Under the pieces are notes generated by a model that was given only the letters and a program-made list of their open reading frames with translations, did no database searches and was not told the origin of the DNA. From an uncultured Blautia sp. (lineage in GTDB: Bacteria; Bacillota; Clostridia; Lachnospirales; Lachnospiraceae), in contig UQLX01000003.1 in NCBI GenBank assembly GCA_900541985.1, positions 94,965 through 158,964 on the forward strand: a stretch of DNA of 64,000 bases, in the 5' to 3' direction. This document shows positions 52,124 through 61,025 of this stretch, piece after piece. Position 1 is the first letter of the stretch, and each line of letters starts with the position of its first letter. Both the position numbers and the translations under genes were made by a program.

Positions 52124-53335
52124 ATGCTTACACTGGAGAACTTTGAGGAAGCGTCAGAAATTGTCAAAAAAGTTACACAGGAGACCAAACTGATCAAAAG
52201 CAGCTATTTTTCAGACCTGACAGGAAACAAGGTTTTTCTGAAGCCGGAAAATATGCAGAGAACAGGCGCATATAAGGTGAGAGGAGCCTATTATAAGATC
52301 AGTACACTTTCTGATGAGGAAAGGCAAAAAGGACTGATTACAGCTTCAGCCGGAAATCATGCGCAGGGAGTTGCCTATGCTGCGCATAAATTTGGTGCAA
52401 AGGCAGTGATCGTTATGCCAACTACCACACCGCTGATCAAGGTGGAGAGAACCAAAAGCTATGGGGCAGAGGTGATCCTGAAGGGAGATGTTTATGATGA
52501 GGCCTGCACCTATGCACTGGAGCTGGCTGAGAAAGAAGGCTATACCTTTATTCATCCGTTTGATGATCCGGCAGTAGCTACAGGACAGGGAACCATTGCT
52601 ATGGAGATTGTGCAGGAGCTTCCTCTTGTGGACTATATTCTGGTCCCCATTGGCGGCGGAGGTCTGGCCACAGGCGTTTCTACTCTTGCCAAGCTTCTGA
52701 ATCCTCATATTAAAGTAATCGGTGTGGAACCGGCAGGAGCCGCATGTATGAAGGCTTCCCTGGAAAAAGGAGAGATTGTGACTCTTCCTCATGTAAATAC
52801 CATTGCAGACGGTACTGCAGTGCAGACTCCCGGTGAGCATATTTTTCCATATCTTCAGGAAAATCTGGACGGTATCATCACCATTGAGGATGATGAGCTG
52901 ATTATGGCATTTCTGGATATGGTAGAAAACCATAAGATGATCGTTGAAAATTCAGGGCTTTTGACAGTGGCAGCTCTTCGTCACCTTGATTTTACCGGAA
53001 AGAAAGTTGTTTCTATCCTCAGCGGAGGAAATATGGACGTGATCACCATGTCCTCTGTAGTGCAGCATGGACTGATTCAGAGAGACCGTATTTTTACGGT
53101 GTCTGTTCTGATTCCGGATAAAGCCGGTGAGCTTGTCAGAGTGGCAACGATCATAGCACAGAACCAGGGAAATGTAATCAAACTGGATCATAACCAGTTT
53201 GTAACTACCAACCGTAATGCTGCCGTGGAATTAAAAGTAACCATGGAAGCATTTGGAACAGAGCACAAAAATCAGATCGTAAAAGCTCTGGAGGATGCAG
53301 GATGTAAGCCAAGAGTGATCCGGGCAAGCCTGTAA
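52124..53335 (+). CDS. ilvA: Threonine ammonia-lyase with ACT domain
   Basis: This 403-residue PLP fold-II enzyme deaminates threonine to 2-oxobutanoate. The cofactor lysine is in RTGAYKVRGAYY, the substrate loop is SAGNHAQGVAYAA and the glycine loop PIGGGGLATG. A single ACT domain (about 330-403, TVSVLIPDKAGELVRVATII) follows. Single-ACT enzymes include both catabolic and short biosynthetic forms, so tdcB is an alternative name. It is probably co-transcribed with ftsY and ends in a terminator. Confidence 0.92.
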   Translation: MLTLENFEEASEIVKKVTQETKLIKSSYFSDLTGNKVFLKPENMQRTGAYKVRGAYYKISTLSDEERQKGLITASAGNHAQGVAYAAHKFGAKAVIVMPTTTPLIKVERTKSYGAEVILKGDVYDEACTYALELAEKEGYTFIHPFDDPAVATGQGTIAMEIVQELPLVDYILVPIGGGGLATGVSTLAKLLNPHIKVIGVEPAGAACMKASLEKGEIVTLPHVNTIADGTAVQTPGEHIFPYLQENLDGIITIEDDELIMAFLDMVENHKMIVENSGLLTVAALRHLDFTGKKVVSILSGGNMDVITMSSVVQHGLIQRDRIFTVSVLIPDKAGELVRVATIIAQNQGNVIKLDHNQFVTTNRNAAVELKVTMEAFGTEHKNQIVKALEDAGCKPRVIRASL

Positions 53336-53354
53336 TAATATAGAAAATAAAAAG

Positions 53355-53404
53355 AACCGCAGATATGGCTCCTTCAACAGGAACTCCAGATCTGCGGTTT
53401 TTGG
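53355..53404. terminator. Bidirectional terminator between ilvA and the DUF362 gene
   Basis: AACCGCAGAT (53355-53364) and ATCTGCGGTT (53390-53399), T-run on the plus side and A-rich flank on the other. Confidence 0.85.
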
Positions 53405-53421
53405 AATTTTTTGTTAAACGA

Positions 53422-54531
53422 TCAGTTTACTTCGATCAGTTCATATTCATCTGTTCCCAGACCAAGTTTCTTTGCATGGGCAATGCAGGAGGTCCAGTCG
53501 GTGGTAGGGAACATAGCGCCAAAGTGGTCATGACCTTCGTGATCGGATTCCGCCAGGAAGGTATTGGAGATCACAGGCTGTTTGTTTACCGCATCTGCAC
53601 AGGCGATATCCAGTGCAACCGGATCAAAGGAGGCGAAGAAGCCCACATCCGGGACAATGGCTGCATCATTTTCCGCATGGCAGTCACAGTATGGGGAGAC
53701 ATCGATCACAAGATTAATATAAAATGCAGGACGTCCGTCAACAACTGCCTTTGTATATTCTGCAATCTTGCAGTTCAGGATATCGTTGGATTCGTCGGAA
53801 GCGGCAAGAACAGCATCCTTGGGACAGACACCGATACATCTGCCACAGCCTACGCATTTATCGTGATCGATGGAAGCTTTGTTGTCTGTAAAATAAGGCG
53901 CATTATGTGCACAGATCTTTTCGCAGCGATGGCATCCGATACAGAGATCCTGGTCGATGTGAGGTTTACCTGCGCTGTGCATTTCCATTTTCCCGGCACG
54001 GGAACCGCAGCCCATACCGATATTTTTCAGTGTTCCGCCAAAGCCGGTAGCTTCATGGCCTTTAAAATGAGAAAGGGCGATAAAGACATCCGCATCCATG
54101 ACTGCACGTCCGATCTTTGCTTCTTTTACATACTCGCCGCCTTCTACGGGAACATAAATCTCATCGGTTCCCTTGAGTCCGTCTGCGATCAGAACATGGC
54201 AGCCGGTGGAAAATGGTGAGAAACCATTGGTATAGGCGCTGTCCAGATGATCCAGAGCATTTTTTCTTCCGCCTACATAAAGGGTGTTGCAGTCAGTAAG
54301 GAAAGGTCTGCCGCCCAGTTCCTTTACCACATCAGCAACCGCTTTGGCATAGTTGGGACGGAGAAAAGCCAGATTGCCCGGTTCTCCGAAATGGATCTTA
54401 ATGGCTGTATATTTGCCGTCAAAATCAATGTCTCCAATGCCTGCTTTTTTGATCAGTTTTTTTAACTTGTCCAGAAGATTGTTGTTGAAACCAGTTCTTA
54501 AATTTGTGTAGTAAACTTTTGACTTGTCCAT
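53422..54531 (-). CDS. DUF362 protein with two 4Fe-4S clusters
   Basis: The 369-residue protein combines a DUF362 domain (SHFKGHEATGFGGTLKNIGMG; FASFDPVALDIACADAVN) with an inserted ferredoxin module holding two CxxCxxCxxxC motifs (CIGCHRCEKIC and CVGCGRCIGVC) near residues 190-235. Such proteins are widespread in anaerobes as electron carriers of unknown partner. AGGAGGT precedes the ATG. It is a single-gene transcript. Confidence 0.88.
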   Translation of the reverse strand: MDKSKVYYTNLRTGFNNNLLDKLKKLIKKAGIGDIDFDGKYTAIKIHFGEPGNLAFLRPNYAKAVADVVKELGGRPFLTDCNTLYVGGRKNALDHLDSAYTNGFSPFSTGCHVLIADGLKGTDEIYVPVEGGEYVKEAKIGRAVMDADVFIALSHFKGHEATGFGGTLKNIGMGCGSRAGKMEMHSAGKPHIDQDLCIGCHRCEKICAHNAPYFTDNKASIDHDKCVGCGRCIGVCPKDAVLAASDESNDILNCKIAEYTKAVVDGRPAFYINLVIDVSPYCDCHAENDAAIVPDVGFFASFDPVALDIACADAVNKQPVISNTFLAESDHEGHDHFGAMFPTTDWTSCIAHAKKLGLGTDEYELIEVN

Positions 54532-54696
54532 AAGTTGTCCATACCTCCTTGATGTGTCTTTACAATTAGAATACCGCAGATGGAATTGATTGGCAAGAAA
54601 AAAACTGTGATTTTACTGCTTGCGTATGTAAAATCTCTGGGGTATATTGTAAGAGAGAGATTACAGTATCAGGAGATCATTGGAGGATGAAAGAGA

Positions 54697-56607
54697 ATGC
54701 TGGAAGAATATAATAAAGCGTATAAGCTTGGAAAGAAAGATTACCAGGCCAGAATGATGAGAGGTGAAAAGCCTACGCTGAAGGTTCTGGATGAGATCCT
54801 TCCCGAGAGAGGGGCTTATTCGGAGATGCCGCTGGGGCTGGTGCAGATACCGATCGATCAGATCGTGGGAACAAAAACGGAGGGAAGAAGCAGTGCTTTT
54901 GCCGGCAATTTTATGCCGATTCTCCGGGAAAACACGGAATTTGCCCACAAGTGGGCTTCTCTTGGAGAAAGTCATGTAAATGAGGGAATCCGTGAACCGG
55001 TGAAGGCTTATGAATATATGAACCGGTTTTATATAGAAGAAGGAAATAAAAGAGTCAGCGTCCTGAAGTTTTATGATGCAGTATCTGTTCCGGGATTTGT
55101 CACAAGGATCATACCACCCAGAACAGAGGAAAAAGAAAACAGGATTTACTATGAGTTTATAGACTTTTATGAACTTTCCAAAGTCAATTATATCTGGTTC
55201 AGCAGAGAGGGAAGCTTTGCCAGACTTCAGAAGCTTATGGGAAAAGAGCCTGCAGAAGTATGGAGTGACGATGACAAGCTGACCTTTAGCTCTGTATACT
55301 CAAGATTTGCCATGGAGTTTGAGGCGGCGGGAGGCAAAAAGCTTTCTGCAACAACAGGAGATGCTTTTCTGGCATTTATCACGGTATACGGCTATGATAA
55401 TATCTGCCAGAAAACGGTATCAGAGTTAAAAAAGCTTGTGAATAAAAGCTGGGAAGAATTCCGGCTTCTTGAGCATGACAATGAGATCGATCTGAAAATG
55501 GATCCAAACAGAGAAAAGAAACCGCTGATCCAGAGACTTCTTACTGGCTCCAGAAAGCTGAAGATTGCATTCATTTATGCGAAAACCCCGGGTTCCTCTG
55601 CCTGGACCTATGCACACGAGCTTGGACGTCTTCATCTGGAGCAGACCTTCCCGGAGGAGGTTACGACTCTGTGCTACGAAAATATTGTCCCGGAACTTGC
55701 AGAAAAAGCCATCGCAGATGCCATCCACCAGGGCTGCAATATGATCTTTACCACTACGCCGGCCTTTGTCCAGGCAAGTGTGCAGGCAGCGATTGCGAAT
55801 CCGGATATCCGGATTTTAAACTGCTCTCTGAACACCTCACATCGGTATATCCGTACTTATTATGCGCGGATGCATGAGGCAAAATTTCTGATGGGAGCTA
55901 TTGCAGGCGCCATGTCCGAAAACGGAAAGCTGGCATATATTGCAGATTATCCTATTTTTGGAACGATTGCCAATATTAATGCTTTTGCTCTCGGGGCTGC
56001 TATGATCAATCCCCGTGCGAAAGTATATCTGGAATGGTCCAGCCTTAAGGACGATGATCTGGGTAAGGTTATGGAAAGAATCCGGGAAAAGGATATTTCT
56101 GTAGTATCTGGCCGCGATATGGTGATTCCGGAAGATGCCTCCAGATATTTTGGGCTTTACCGGATGGAAAACGAGATGCCTCATAATCTGGCCATGCCGC
56201 TGTGGCACTGGGGTAAGTTCTATGAAGAACTGATCCGTGCTGTGATGAACGGTGCCTGGAAGTATGATGACAGCAGCGCAGAGAAAAAAGCGATCAACTA
56301 CTGGTGGGGAATGTCTTCGGAGGTTGTGGATGTGATCTGCTCCCAGAGTCTTCCTATTGGAACACAAAGACTGGTAGAGCTGTTGAAGGAAACCATAAGA
56401 CGGGGAGAATTCAATCCTTTTTCCGGCGTGCTGTATTCCCAGAACGGAATTATCCGGGAAGAAACAGGAGGAAGTCTTTCTCCGGAGGAGATCATCACAA
56501 TGGACTGGCTGGCGAAAAATGTAGAAGGATCCATTCCCAAAACCTGGCAGCTGAACGAACAGGCAAAACCGGTAACTCTTCAGCAGGGGGTGGAGAAGGA
56601 AATCTGA
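54697..56607 (+). CDS. Cytoplasmic fusion: ParB/Srx-like N-terminal domain + BMP (PnrA-like) ligand-binding domain
   Basis: The 636-residue protein has no signal peptide. Residues about 40-150 read like a ParB/sulfiredoxin-type domain (LVQIPIDQIVGTKTEGRSSA; EGIREPVKAYEY, then RFYIEEGNKRVSVLKF). Residues about 280-560 resemble the BMP/PnrA nucleoside-binding fold normally secreted for ABC uptake (LKIAFIYAKTPGSSAWTYAH; GCNMIFTTTPAFVQAS; AYIADYPIFGTIANINAFALG). Domain calls are by eye. A binding-protein fold kept inside the cell with a ParB-like partner suggests a ligand-controlled switch. It is three bases before the phosphoesterase gene, so the two probably work together. Confidence 0.75.
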   Translation: MLEEYNKAYKLGKKDYQARMMRGEKPTLKVLDEILPERGAYSEMPLGLVQIPIDQIVGTKTEGRSSAFAGNFMPILRENTEFAHKWASLGESHVNEGIREPVKAYEYMNRFYIEEGNKRVSVLKFYDAVSVPGFVTRIIPPRTEEKENRIYYEFIDFYELSKVNYIWFSREGSFARLQKLMGKEPAEVWSDDDKLTFSSVYSRFAMEFEAAGGKKLSATTGDAFLAFITVYGYDNICQKTVSELKKLVNKSWEEFRLLEHDNEIDLKMDPNREKKPLIQRLLTGSRKLKIAFIYAKTPGSSAWTYAHELGRLHLEQTFPEEVTTLCYENIVPELAEKAIADAIHQGCNMIFTTTPAFVQASVQAAIANPDIRILNCSLNTSHRYIRTYYARMHEAKFLMGAIAGAMSENGKLAYIADYPIFGTIANINAFALGAAMINPRAKVYLEWSSLKDDDLGKVMERIREKDISVVSGRDMVIPEDASRYFGLYRMENEMPHNLAMPLWHWGKFYEELIRAVMNGAWKYDDSSAEKKAINYWWGMSSEVVDVICSQSLPIGTQRLVELLKETIRRGEFNPFSGVLYSQNGIIREETGGSLSPEEIITMDWLAKNVEGSIPKTWQLNEQAKPVTLQQGVEKEI

Positions 56608-56610
56608 GAT

Positions 56611-57228
56611 ATGAAGATACTTGCGATCGCAGACGAAGAATCAAAATACCTGTGGGATTTTTTTGAAAAAAGCAAGCTGGAGGGGATAGACCTGATCATA
56701 TCCTGCGGGGATCTGGATCCCAGATATCTGTCTTTTCTGGCAACCTTTACCTCAGCGCCTGTTCTGTATGTTCATGGGAATCATGATGACAAATATGAAA
56801 GGATTCCTCCGGATGGATGCATCTGTATTGATGATACCATTTACGTTCATGAAGGTGTAAGGATTCTGGGGCTGGGCGGCTCCATGAGGTATAAGCCGGG
56901 AAATCATCAGTATACGGAAAATGAGATGAGGCGGAGAGTATTCAGGCTGTTTCCGAAGCTTCTGTGGAGAAGAGGATTTGATATTCTGGTAACTCATGCG
57001 CCTGCATACCAGTTGAATGACGGAAGAGACCTTCCTCATCAGGGTTTTAAGGTTTTTTTAAAGCTGATGGAAAAATACAGACCAAAGTATTTTCTCCATG
57101 GTCATGTTCACATGTCGTATGGAAGAAAGCACAAGCGTTACGATAAATTTCAGGATACACATGTGATCAATGCATACGAAAGGTTTGTATTTGATTATGA
57201 TGCAGAACATCCGGGAGACTGGGTATAA
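56611..57228 (+). CDS. Calcineurin-like metallophosphoesterase
   Basis: This 205-residue protein has metal-site motifs in the usual order: KILAIADEES, where the normal Asp-x-His reads Asp-Glu-Glu; SCGDLDPRYL; VHGNHDDKYE; THAPAYQLND; and HGHVHMSYG. The altered first motif may change metal or activity. It directly follows the ParB-BMP fusion gene and is likely co-translated with it, suggesting a nucleotide or phospho-ligand pathway. Substrate unknown. Confidence 0.85.
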   Translation: MKILAIADEESKYLWDFFEKSKLEGIDLIISCGDLDPRYLSFLATFTSAPVLYVHGNHDDKYERIPPDGCICIDDTIYVHEGVRILGLGGSMRYKPGNHQYTENEMRRRVFRLFPKLLWRRGFDILVTHAPAYQLNDGRDLPHQGFKVFLKLMEKYRPKYFLHGHVHMSYGRKHKRYDKFQDTHVINAYERFVFDYDAEHPGDWV

Positions 57229-57340
57229 AAATATTTTGTCAAGAAAAAATTTTTGACATGGATTTTTGAGAAATGCCGTAAATATGCCGTTTATAGAAGC
57301 TAAAAAGCAGATTTTGTTGAAATGTTGTTGTAAATATGAA

Positions 57341-57386
57341 AATATCCCCCTTTTCCGGTGGTGCGCCGGGCGAGGGGGATTTTGTT
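57341..57386. terminator. Bidirectional terminator with inner hairpin
   Basis: ATCCCCC (57344-57350) and GGGGGAT (57374-57380) enclose a second stem CCGG/CCGG (57355-57358, 57366-57369), with T-rich flank on both strands. It separates the phosphoesterase from the integrated element. The boundary of the element lies near here. Confidence 0.65.
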
Positions 57387-58510
57387 TATTTGTTTCCTAA
57401 TAATAATTTATATTCATCTATCAATGCCTGTGATGGAGAGAGATTGTATAGAGTTAAATAGTGATTTTTTTGTTCGCTAGCTGAATTTAGCCATTGTAAA
57501 AAATCATTTTGTGATATCTTATGATTGGCTTGGCGTGCGTACATACGCTTGTAAGCTTTATTATACTCTTTAAGTATAGGATGTTCTTTTCTTTTTTGAG
57601 CATACTTTTTGTTGGCAAATACTTGTTGACAAGTAAGTCCGCTGTTTTGATATATATTGTCACAGCATTTTCCGTTGTGCTTATTTAATAAAAAGTACTT
57701 TTTACAATTTAGACATTTACGAATCATAATATTTGCTTCGAGCATTTTTAAAAATTCGCATCTGAGGGCTTCTTCTGTGGATTGAAAATGGTATCCGTGA
57801 ATTATCTCTATTTGTCGTCCGAGGCATTCTGGATTGGCTTTAGGTTGTTTCATAAAATCTGGATAATTTATAGAACGTCGGTCTAATGGGTTTTTACATA
57901 TTTCAAATTCCTCCATATTTACTTGATGTTCCATATTATATTTATTATCTTCTTTCCAAGAATATTTATAGCGAAATATAGTTTCCTCATGAAATGTTAT
58001 ACCGTCCATTTTATATGACAGACCTTCGTTTTGCATGTATATTTGTGCAGGTGAGTCAGAGCCAATTCTGTCCGCATCAATACAGGAAACAAGAGATTTG
58101 ATAACTCTTTTTTGTATGTCAACAAAATCTAAAGTACCGTTATCACGAAAACTATGTGCAATACTACCTTTAGGAACATAATTACACATAAGGTACGGAT
58201 TGGAAAAATCATCCAATAAATAATAATAGAAAATATCAGTAGACAATCCATGATTTAGTCTATATAAACTATCTAAGCAATCCTTTATGTCGGGAAAAGA
58301 ATTTGTCAATGCAGCTTCCAAATCAACCGAATTGTGATATTTATAACAAAAGTCAAGTACTTTTTTGCGCCTTATATCGTATTCAGAAAAATCATAGTTT
58401 ATGAAATCCAAAAAAAGATTTCCGAGTTTGTAAATAGTAGATGTATTATCGTATTCTCGTTCCCCATTATCTATAATTATTTTGTTTGTCAAATCGTATG
58501 TGAATATCAT
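57386..58510 (-). CDS. DUF6076-like protein
   Basis: This 374-residue, AT-rich gene is at the left end of the integrated element. The C-terminal half has a zinc-ribbon-like cysteine cluster (RKCLNCKKYFLLN, then KCCDNI) followed by a basic helix (KKYAQKRKEHPILKEYNKA), which I associate with DUF6076, a family often on Firmicutes mobile elements. No enzyme motif is seen. GGGAGGG precedes the ATG. It is transcribed away from the excisionase gene through an overlapping promoter, the position often held by a repressor or by cargo. Confidence 0.65.
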   Translation of the reverse strand: MIFTYDLTNKIIIDNGEREYDNTSTIYKLGNLFLDFINYDFSEYDIRRKKVLDFCYKYHNSVDLEAALTNSFPDIKDCLDSLYRLNHGLSTDIFYYYLLDDFSNPYLMCNYVPKGSIAHSFRDNGTLDFVDIQKRVIKSLVSCIDADRIGSDSPAQIYMQNEGLSYKMDGITFHEETIFRYKYSWKEDNKYNMEHQVNMEEFEICKNPLDRRSINYPDFMKQPKANPECLGRQIEIIHGYHFQSTEEALRCEFLKMLEANIMIRKCLNCKKYFLLNKHNGKCCDNIYQNSGLTCQQVFANKKYAQKRKEHPILKEYNKAYKRMYARQANHKISQNDFLQWLNSASEQKNHYLTLYNLSPSQALIDEYKLLLGNK

Positions 58511-58571
58511 TTTTACCCTCCCTTGTATGTCAAAATAGAACTATATAAAAGCAAAAAATATTATAGAGATA

Positions 58572-58600
58572 ATTCTAATTGAAAATGTTGAATCTGTCAA
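58572..58600 (-). promoter_or_regulatory. Leftward promoter of the DUF6076 gene
   Basis: Minus strand -35 TTGACA (58595-58600), 17 bases, -10 TAGAAT (58572-58577). Overlaps the rightward promoter. Confidence 0.65.
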
Positions 58601-58616
58601 TGACATATGATACAAT
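58588..58616 (+). promoter_or_regulatory. Rightward promoter of the excisionase/replication genes
   Basis: -35 TTGAAT (58588-58593), 17 bases, -10 TACAAT (58611-58616). The palindrome TGTCAATGACA (58595-58605) lies between its -35 and -10 and covers the leftward -35, a likely operator. Confidence 0.65.
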
Positions 58617-58621
58617 ATATT

Positions 58622-58642
58622 TTAGATAGATGAAATATCTAA
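58622..58642. promoter_or_regulatory. Dyad in the excisionase leader
   Basis: TTAGATA (58622-58628) and TATCTAA (58636-58642) around a seven-base spacer, at the expected start of transcription. Candidate operator. Confidence 0.4.
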
Positions 58643-58671
58643 AAAATATATAGTTCAAAAGGAGGAAGAAT

Positions 58672-58860
58672 ATGAATGCTGCTATTGTAAATCCAAATGG
58701 TCGATATAACAGAGTAACAGAAGCATGTTCACAAACGAACTGGAGCAGAAATACGCTAATGCGAGTGGCGGAAGAAGCAAATGCGGTAATACGTGTAGGG
58801 CGCACAGTGCGTATCGATATGCAGGCTCTATACGAATACATTGATAAAAACTACAAATAA
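58672..58860 (+). CDS. Excisionase-like helix-turn-helix protein
   Basis: This 62-residue protein has a winged-helix/MerR-like layout typical of Xis and similar small element proteins: YNRVTEACSQTNWSRNTLMR (recognition helix), then VIRVGRTVRIDMQALYEYID. AGGAGGAAGAAT precedes the ATG. It is first in the rightward transcript, so it could serve in excision or as the element's transcriptional activator. Confidence 0.75.
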   Translation: MNAAIVNPNGRYNRVTEACSQTNWSRNTLMRVAEEANAVIRVGRTVRIDMQALYEYIDKNYK

Positions 58861-58877
58861 CAAGCCCTGTCTAAGTC

Positions 58878-58921
58878 AATTTACAAAAGAGAGATTCAAT
58901 TTCATAATTTACGAAAGAGAG
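58878..58921 (+). repeat. Two 16-base direct repeats before the primase gene
   Basis: AATTTACAAAAGAGAG (58878-58893) and AATTTACGAAAGAGAG (58906-58921) differ at one position and are spaced 28 bases start to start. Candidate binding sites or iterons. Confidence 0.5.
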
Positions 58922-59027
58922 CATATCGCTCATAAATTCCCAAAAAAAGAATATTGCGTCCGGTTGCCATATAGGGAGGTAATCGTTGCATAAAAACCTT
59001 GTTAGTTGGAGGTAGGGTAATAGAATA

Positions 59028-59564
59028 ATGCGAGAAGATTTTGAGAATGTGAAGTCACAGGTTGATATTCAGGATTTGGCTACTATGCTACTAGGACAAC
59101 CTATCCGGCAAATGTATCGTTATCCGGGAGAAAAAACGCCGTCTATTAAAATTTACGCAAGAACACAGTCATTTTTTGACTTCGGGCGTTCTGTTGGCGG
59201 CGATTGTATCAAATTATGGAGCCACGTTCATCGGTGCGATTCATGGACAGCTTTAAAGCAAATAAGGGCTTTGTACGGCATTGAGGATGTGCAGGACAGG
59301 GAAAATATCAGGGAACGTATTCGGCAGCAGGAAAGGGACAGAGAAGCGGCGAAACAGGCAGAAGAAGAGCGCAAGGAACACTGGAGAGGTGACGTTGATT
59401 TCTGGAAGAAAATTTCTGGAGCCTGCGAATGTGTTATCGAGTGTTCAGAGGTATTTTCTGATGATTGGTGTTGGGCAATCAATCAGCGACAGCTTGCAGA
59501 ATATAGGCTCGATGGTTTATGTGGCGTGTTAAGGGGGGTGATAAATATTGGACGAGTCATTTAA
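59028..59564 (+). CDS. Primase-like protein (CHC2-type zinc-finger fold, degenerate)
   Basis: This 178-residue protein begins like a DnaG zinc-binding domain: MREDFENVKSQVDIQDLATM, YPGEKTPSIKIYARTQSFFD, FGRSVGGDCIKLW. This matches the family pattern GEKTPSF...FGCGxGGDxI but without all cysteines. A charged helix follows, and the C-terminal part has no topoisomerase-primase (TOPRIM) motif. It overlaps the helicase gene by 17 bases, so the two probably form a primase-helicase pair as in phage satellites. It probably supplies priming or origin recognition. Confidence 0.7.
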   Translation: MREDFENVKSQVDIQDLATMLLGQPIRQMYRYPGEKTPSIKIYARTQSFFDFGRSVGGDCIKLWSHVHRCDSWTALKQIRALYGIEDVQDRENIRERIRQQERDREAAKQAEEERKEHWRGDVDFWKKISGACECVIECSEVFSDDWCWAINQRQLAEYRLDGLCGVLRGVINIGRVI

Positions 59565-60879
59565 GATACAATTCCACATTTTGGATAATAAGGGGCGTCC
59601 GGTTGGCGTTTTTGATGATGCCATACTGGATTATGTGAAGAAGAATTATAATATCTTCTTCATGGCCGGAACGCCGTATTTTTATTCTGGCGGAGTATTT
59701 AATGCGGACTATTCCGGCGCAAGATTAAAGACTTTGATAAAGGGCATGATTGTAAGACGCTTAATTAAAAGTACCACAATCACCAGAGTTTATCAACTGT
59801 TTGCGATGGATTATGAATTAGAAAAGACATACGATGAAGTTAATCAGTACCCTAAACACTGGATTCCATTCAAAAATTGTATGTTTGACAGTAAGACCGG
59901 ACAGACCTATGAGCATAAGCCGGAGTATCTTTGCATCAATCAGATTCCGTGGAATTATGAGCCTGATAAAGAGTATTCGGGAGAAGTTACGGAAAAGTTT
60001 TTTGCTTCGGCTATGTCGGCAGAGGATAGGAAAACTATTTTACAATTCTTGGGACTTTGCATGACAAGGTGCAATTTTCAGAAATTCATAATTTTGAAAG
60101 GTTCCAGAGGAACGGGAAAATCTGTTATTGTGCGGTTATTCGAGAATGTGATTGGGCCGGGGAATTTTTCAAATGTTCCTTTGCAGAAATTGGAAGAAAA
60201 ATTTTATTCAATTCAGCTTATGGGGAAATTGATAAATTTATGCGCTGACTTGAACGGAAATCCGTTAAAAACGGTAAACACAATCAAATTGATAACCGGC
60301 GGCGATAGTTTATCTGACTCTTTTAAAGGTCGGGATATTGTAACTTTTGTTCCGTATTCAAGATTATTGTTTTCCTGCAATACGGTGCCTATATCTTTAG
60401 ATGAAAAATCCAATGCGCTTTTTGAGAGGATTATTTTGATTGAGATGAACAATAGACCGGAGACACCAGATCGGCAACTTGAAGATAAACTGTTTGCAGA
60501 AATTCCCTACACTATTCAACAGGCATTAAAAGAGTTGAGAGAATTATTTGAGGAAAACGCATTGTTTGAGAGTCAGAGAAGCCGGGAACTGGTAGCAGAA
60601 TTGTATGCTGACAGCGATAGCGTACAAGCCTTTTTGCAGGAGCAGACAGTAAAAGATATTGAAAAGTCAATTAAAACAACGGAACTTTTGGAGGCATATA
60701 AAAAATTTTGCGAGGAGACTGAACGTGAGCCGCTGAGCCGGACGAGATTCTATGCAAATTTGAAGAATAAAGGATTCGGGAAAAAGATTGTACATGGAAT
60801 TGAATATTTTAGTGGAATCGGATTCAATGACACCGGATTTATGGAGGTAGACGATTTGCAAGAGTTACCATTTGTATGA
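59548..60879 (+). CDS. SF3/D5-like replicative helicase
   Basis: This 443-residue ATPase starts at TTG 59548, supported by AGGGGGGTGAT just upstream. It has Walker A KGSRGTGKSV near residue 190 and a B-motif-like LMGKLINLCADLNG. The third motif is TFVPYSRLLFSCNTVPI, with the NxxP sensor and FERIILIEMNNRP after it, which together define viral superfamily 3 (D5-like) helicases. The C-terminal domain (SIKTTELLEAYKKFCEETER) is the winged helix typical of this group. It drives replication of the excised element. Confidence 0.88.
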   Translation: MDESFKIQFHILDNKGRPVGVFDDAILDYVKKNYNIFFMAGTPYFYSGGVFNADYSGARLKTLIKGMIVRRLIKSTTITRVYQLFAMDYELEKTYDEVNQYPKHWIPFKNCMFDSKTGQTYEHKPEYLCINQIPWNYEPDKEYSGEVTEKFFASAMSAEDRKTILQFLGLCMTRCNFQKFIILKGSRGTGKSVIVRLFENVIGPGNFSNVPLQKLEEKFYSIQLMGKLINLCADLNGNPLKTVNTIKLITGGDSLSDSFKGRDIVTFVPYSRLLFSCNTVPISLDEKSNALFERIILIEMNNRPETPDRQLEDKLFAEIPYTIQQALKELRELFEENALFESQRSRELVAELYADSDSVQAFLQEQTVKDIEKSIKTTELLEAYKKFCEETEREPLSRTRFYANLKNKGFGKKIVHGIEYFSGIGFNDTGFMEVDDLQELPFV

Positions 60880-60890
60880 GTATGCCTAAT

Positions 60891-60997
60891 AGGTGGAAAA
60901 GGTGGAATATTTTTCTAAATCATTATATAAGGGAAAAATAATAGTAACGTATATATAAAATGATTTGAAAATTTATTAAACCTTTCCCACCCACCTT
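60891..60997. other. Candidate replication origin of the element
   Basis: Two direct AGGTGGAA repeats (60891-60898 and 60900-60907) face a reversed TTCCCACCCACCTT (60984-60997) across about 75 very AT-rich bases. The segment lies directly behind the helicase gene, where satellite origins are often found. No gene is present here. Confidence 0.45.
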
Positions 60998-61025
60998 ATC
61001 AGGCGAAAGGAAAGGATGTGATGAA

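Noticed and set aside
57229..57385. Attachment-site repeat at the left border of the satellite-like element
   Set aside because: Short repeats (ATGCCGT twice near 57275-57292) are seen, but the right end lies outside the window, so no att pair can be shown.
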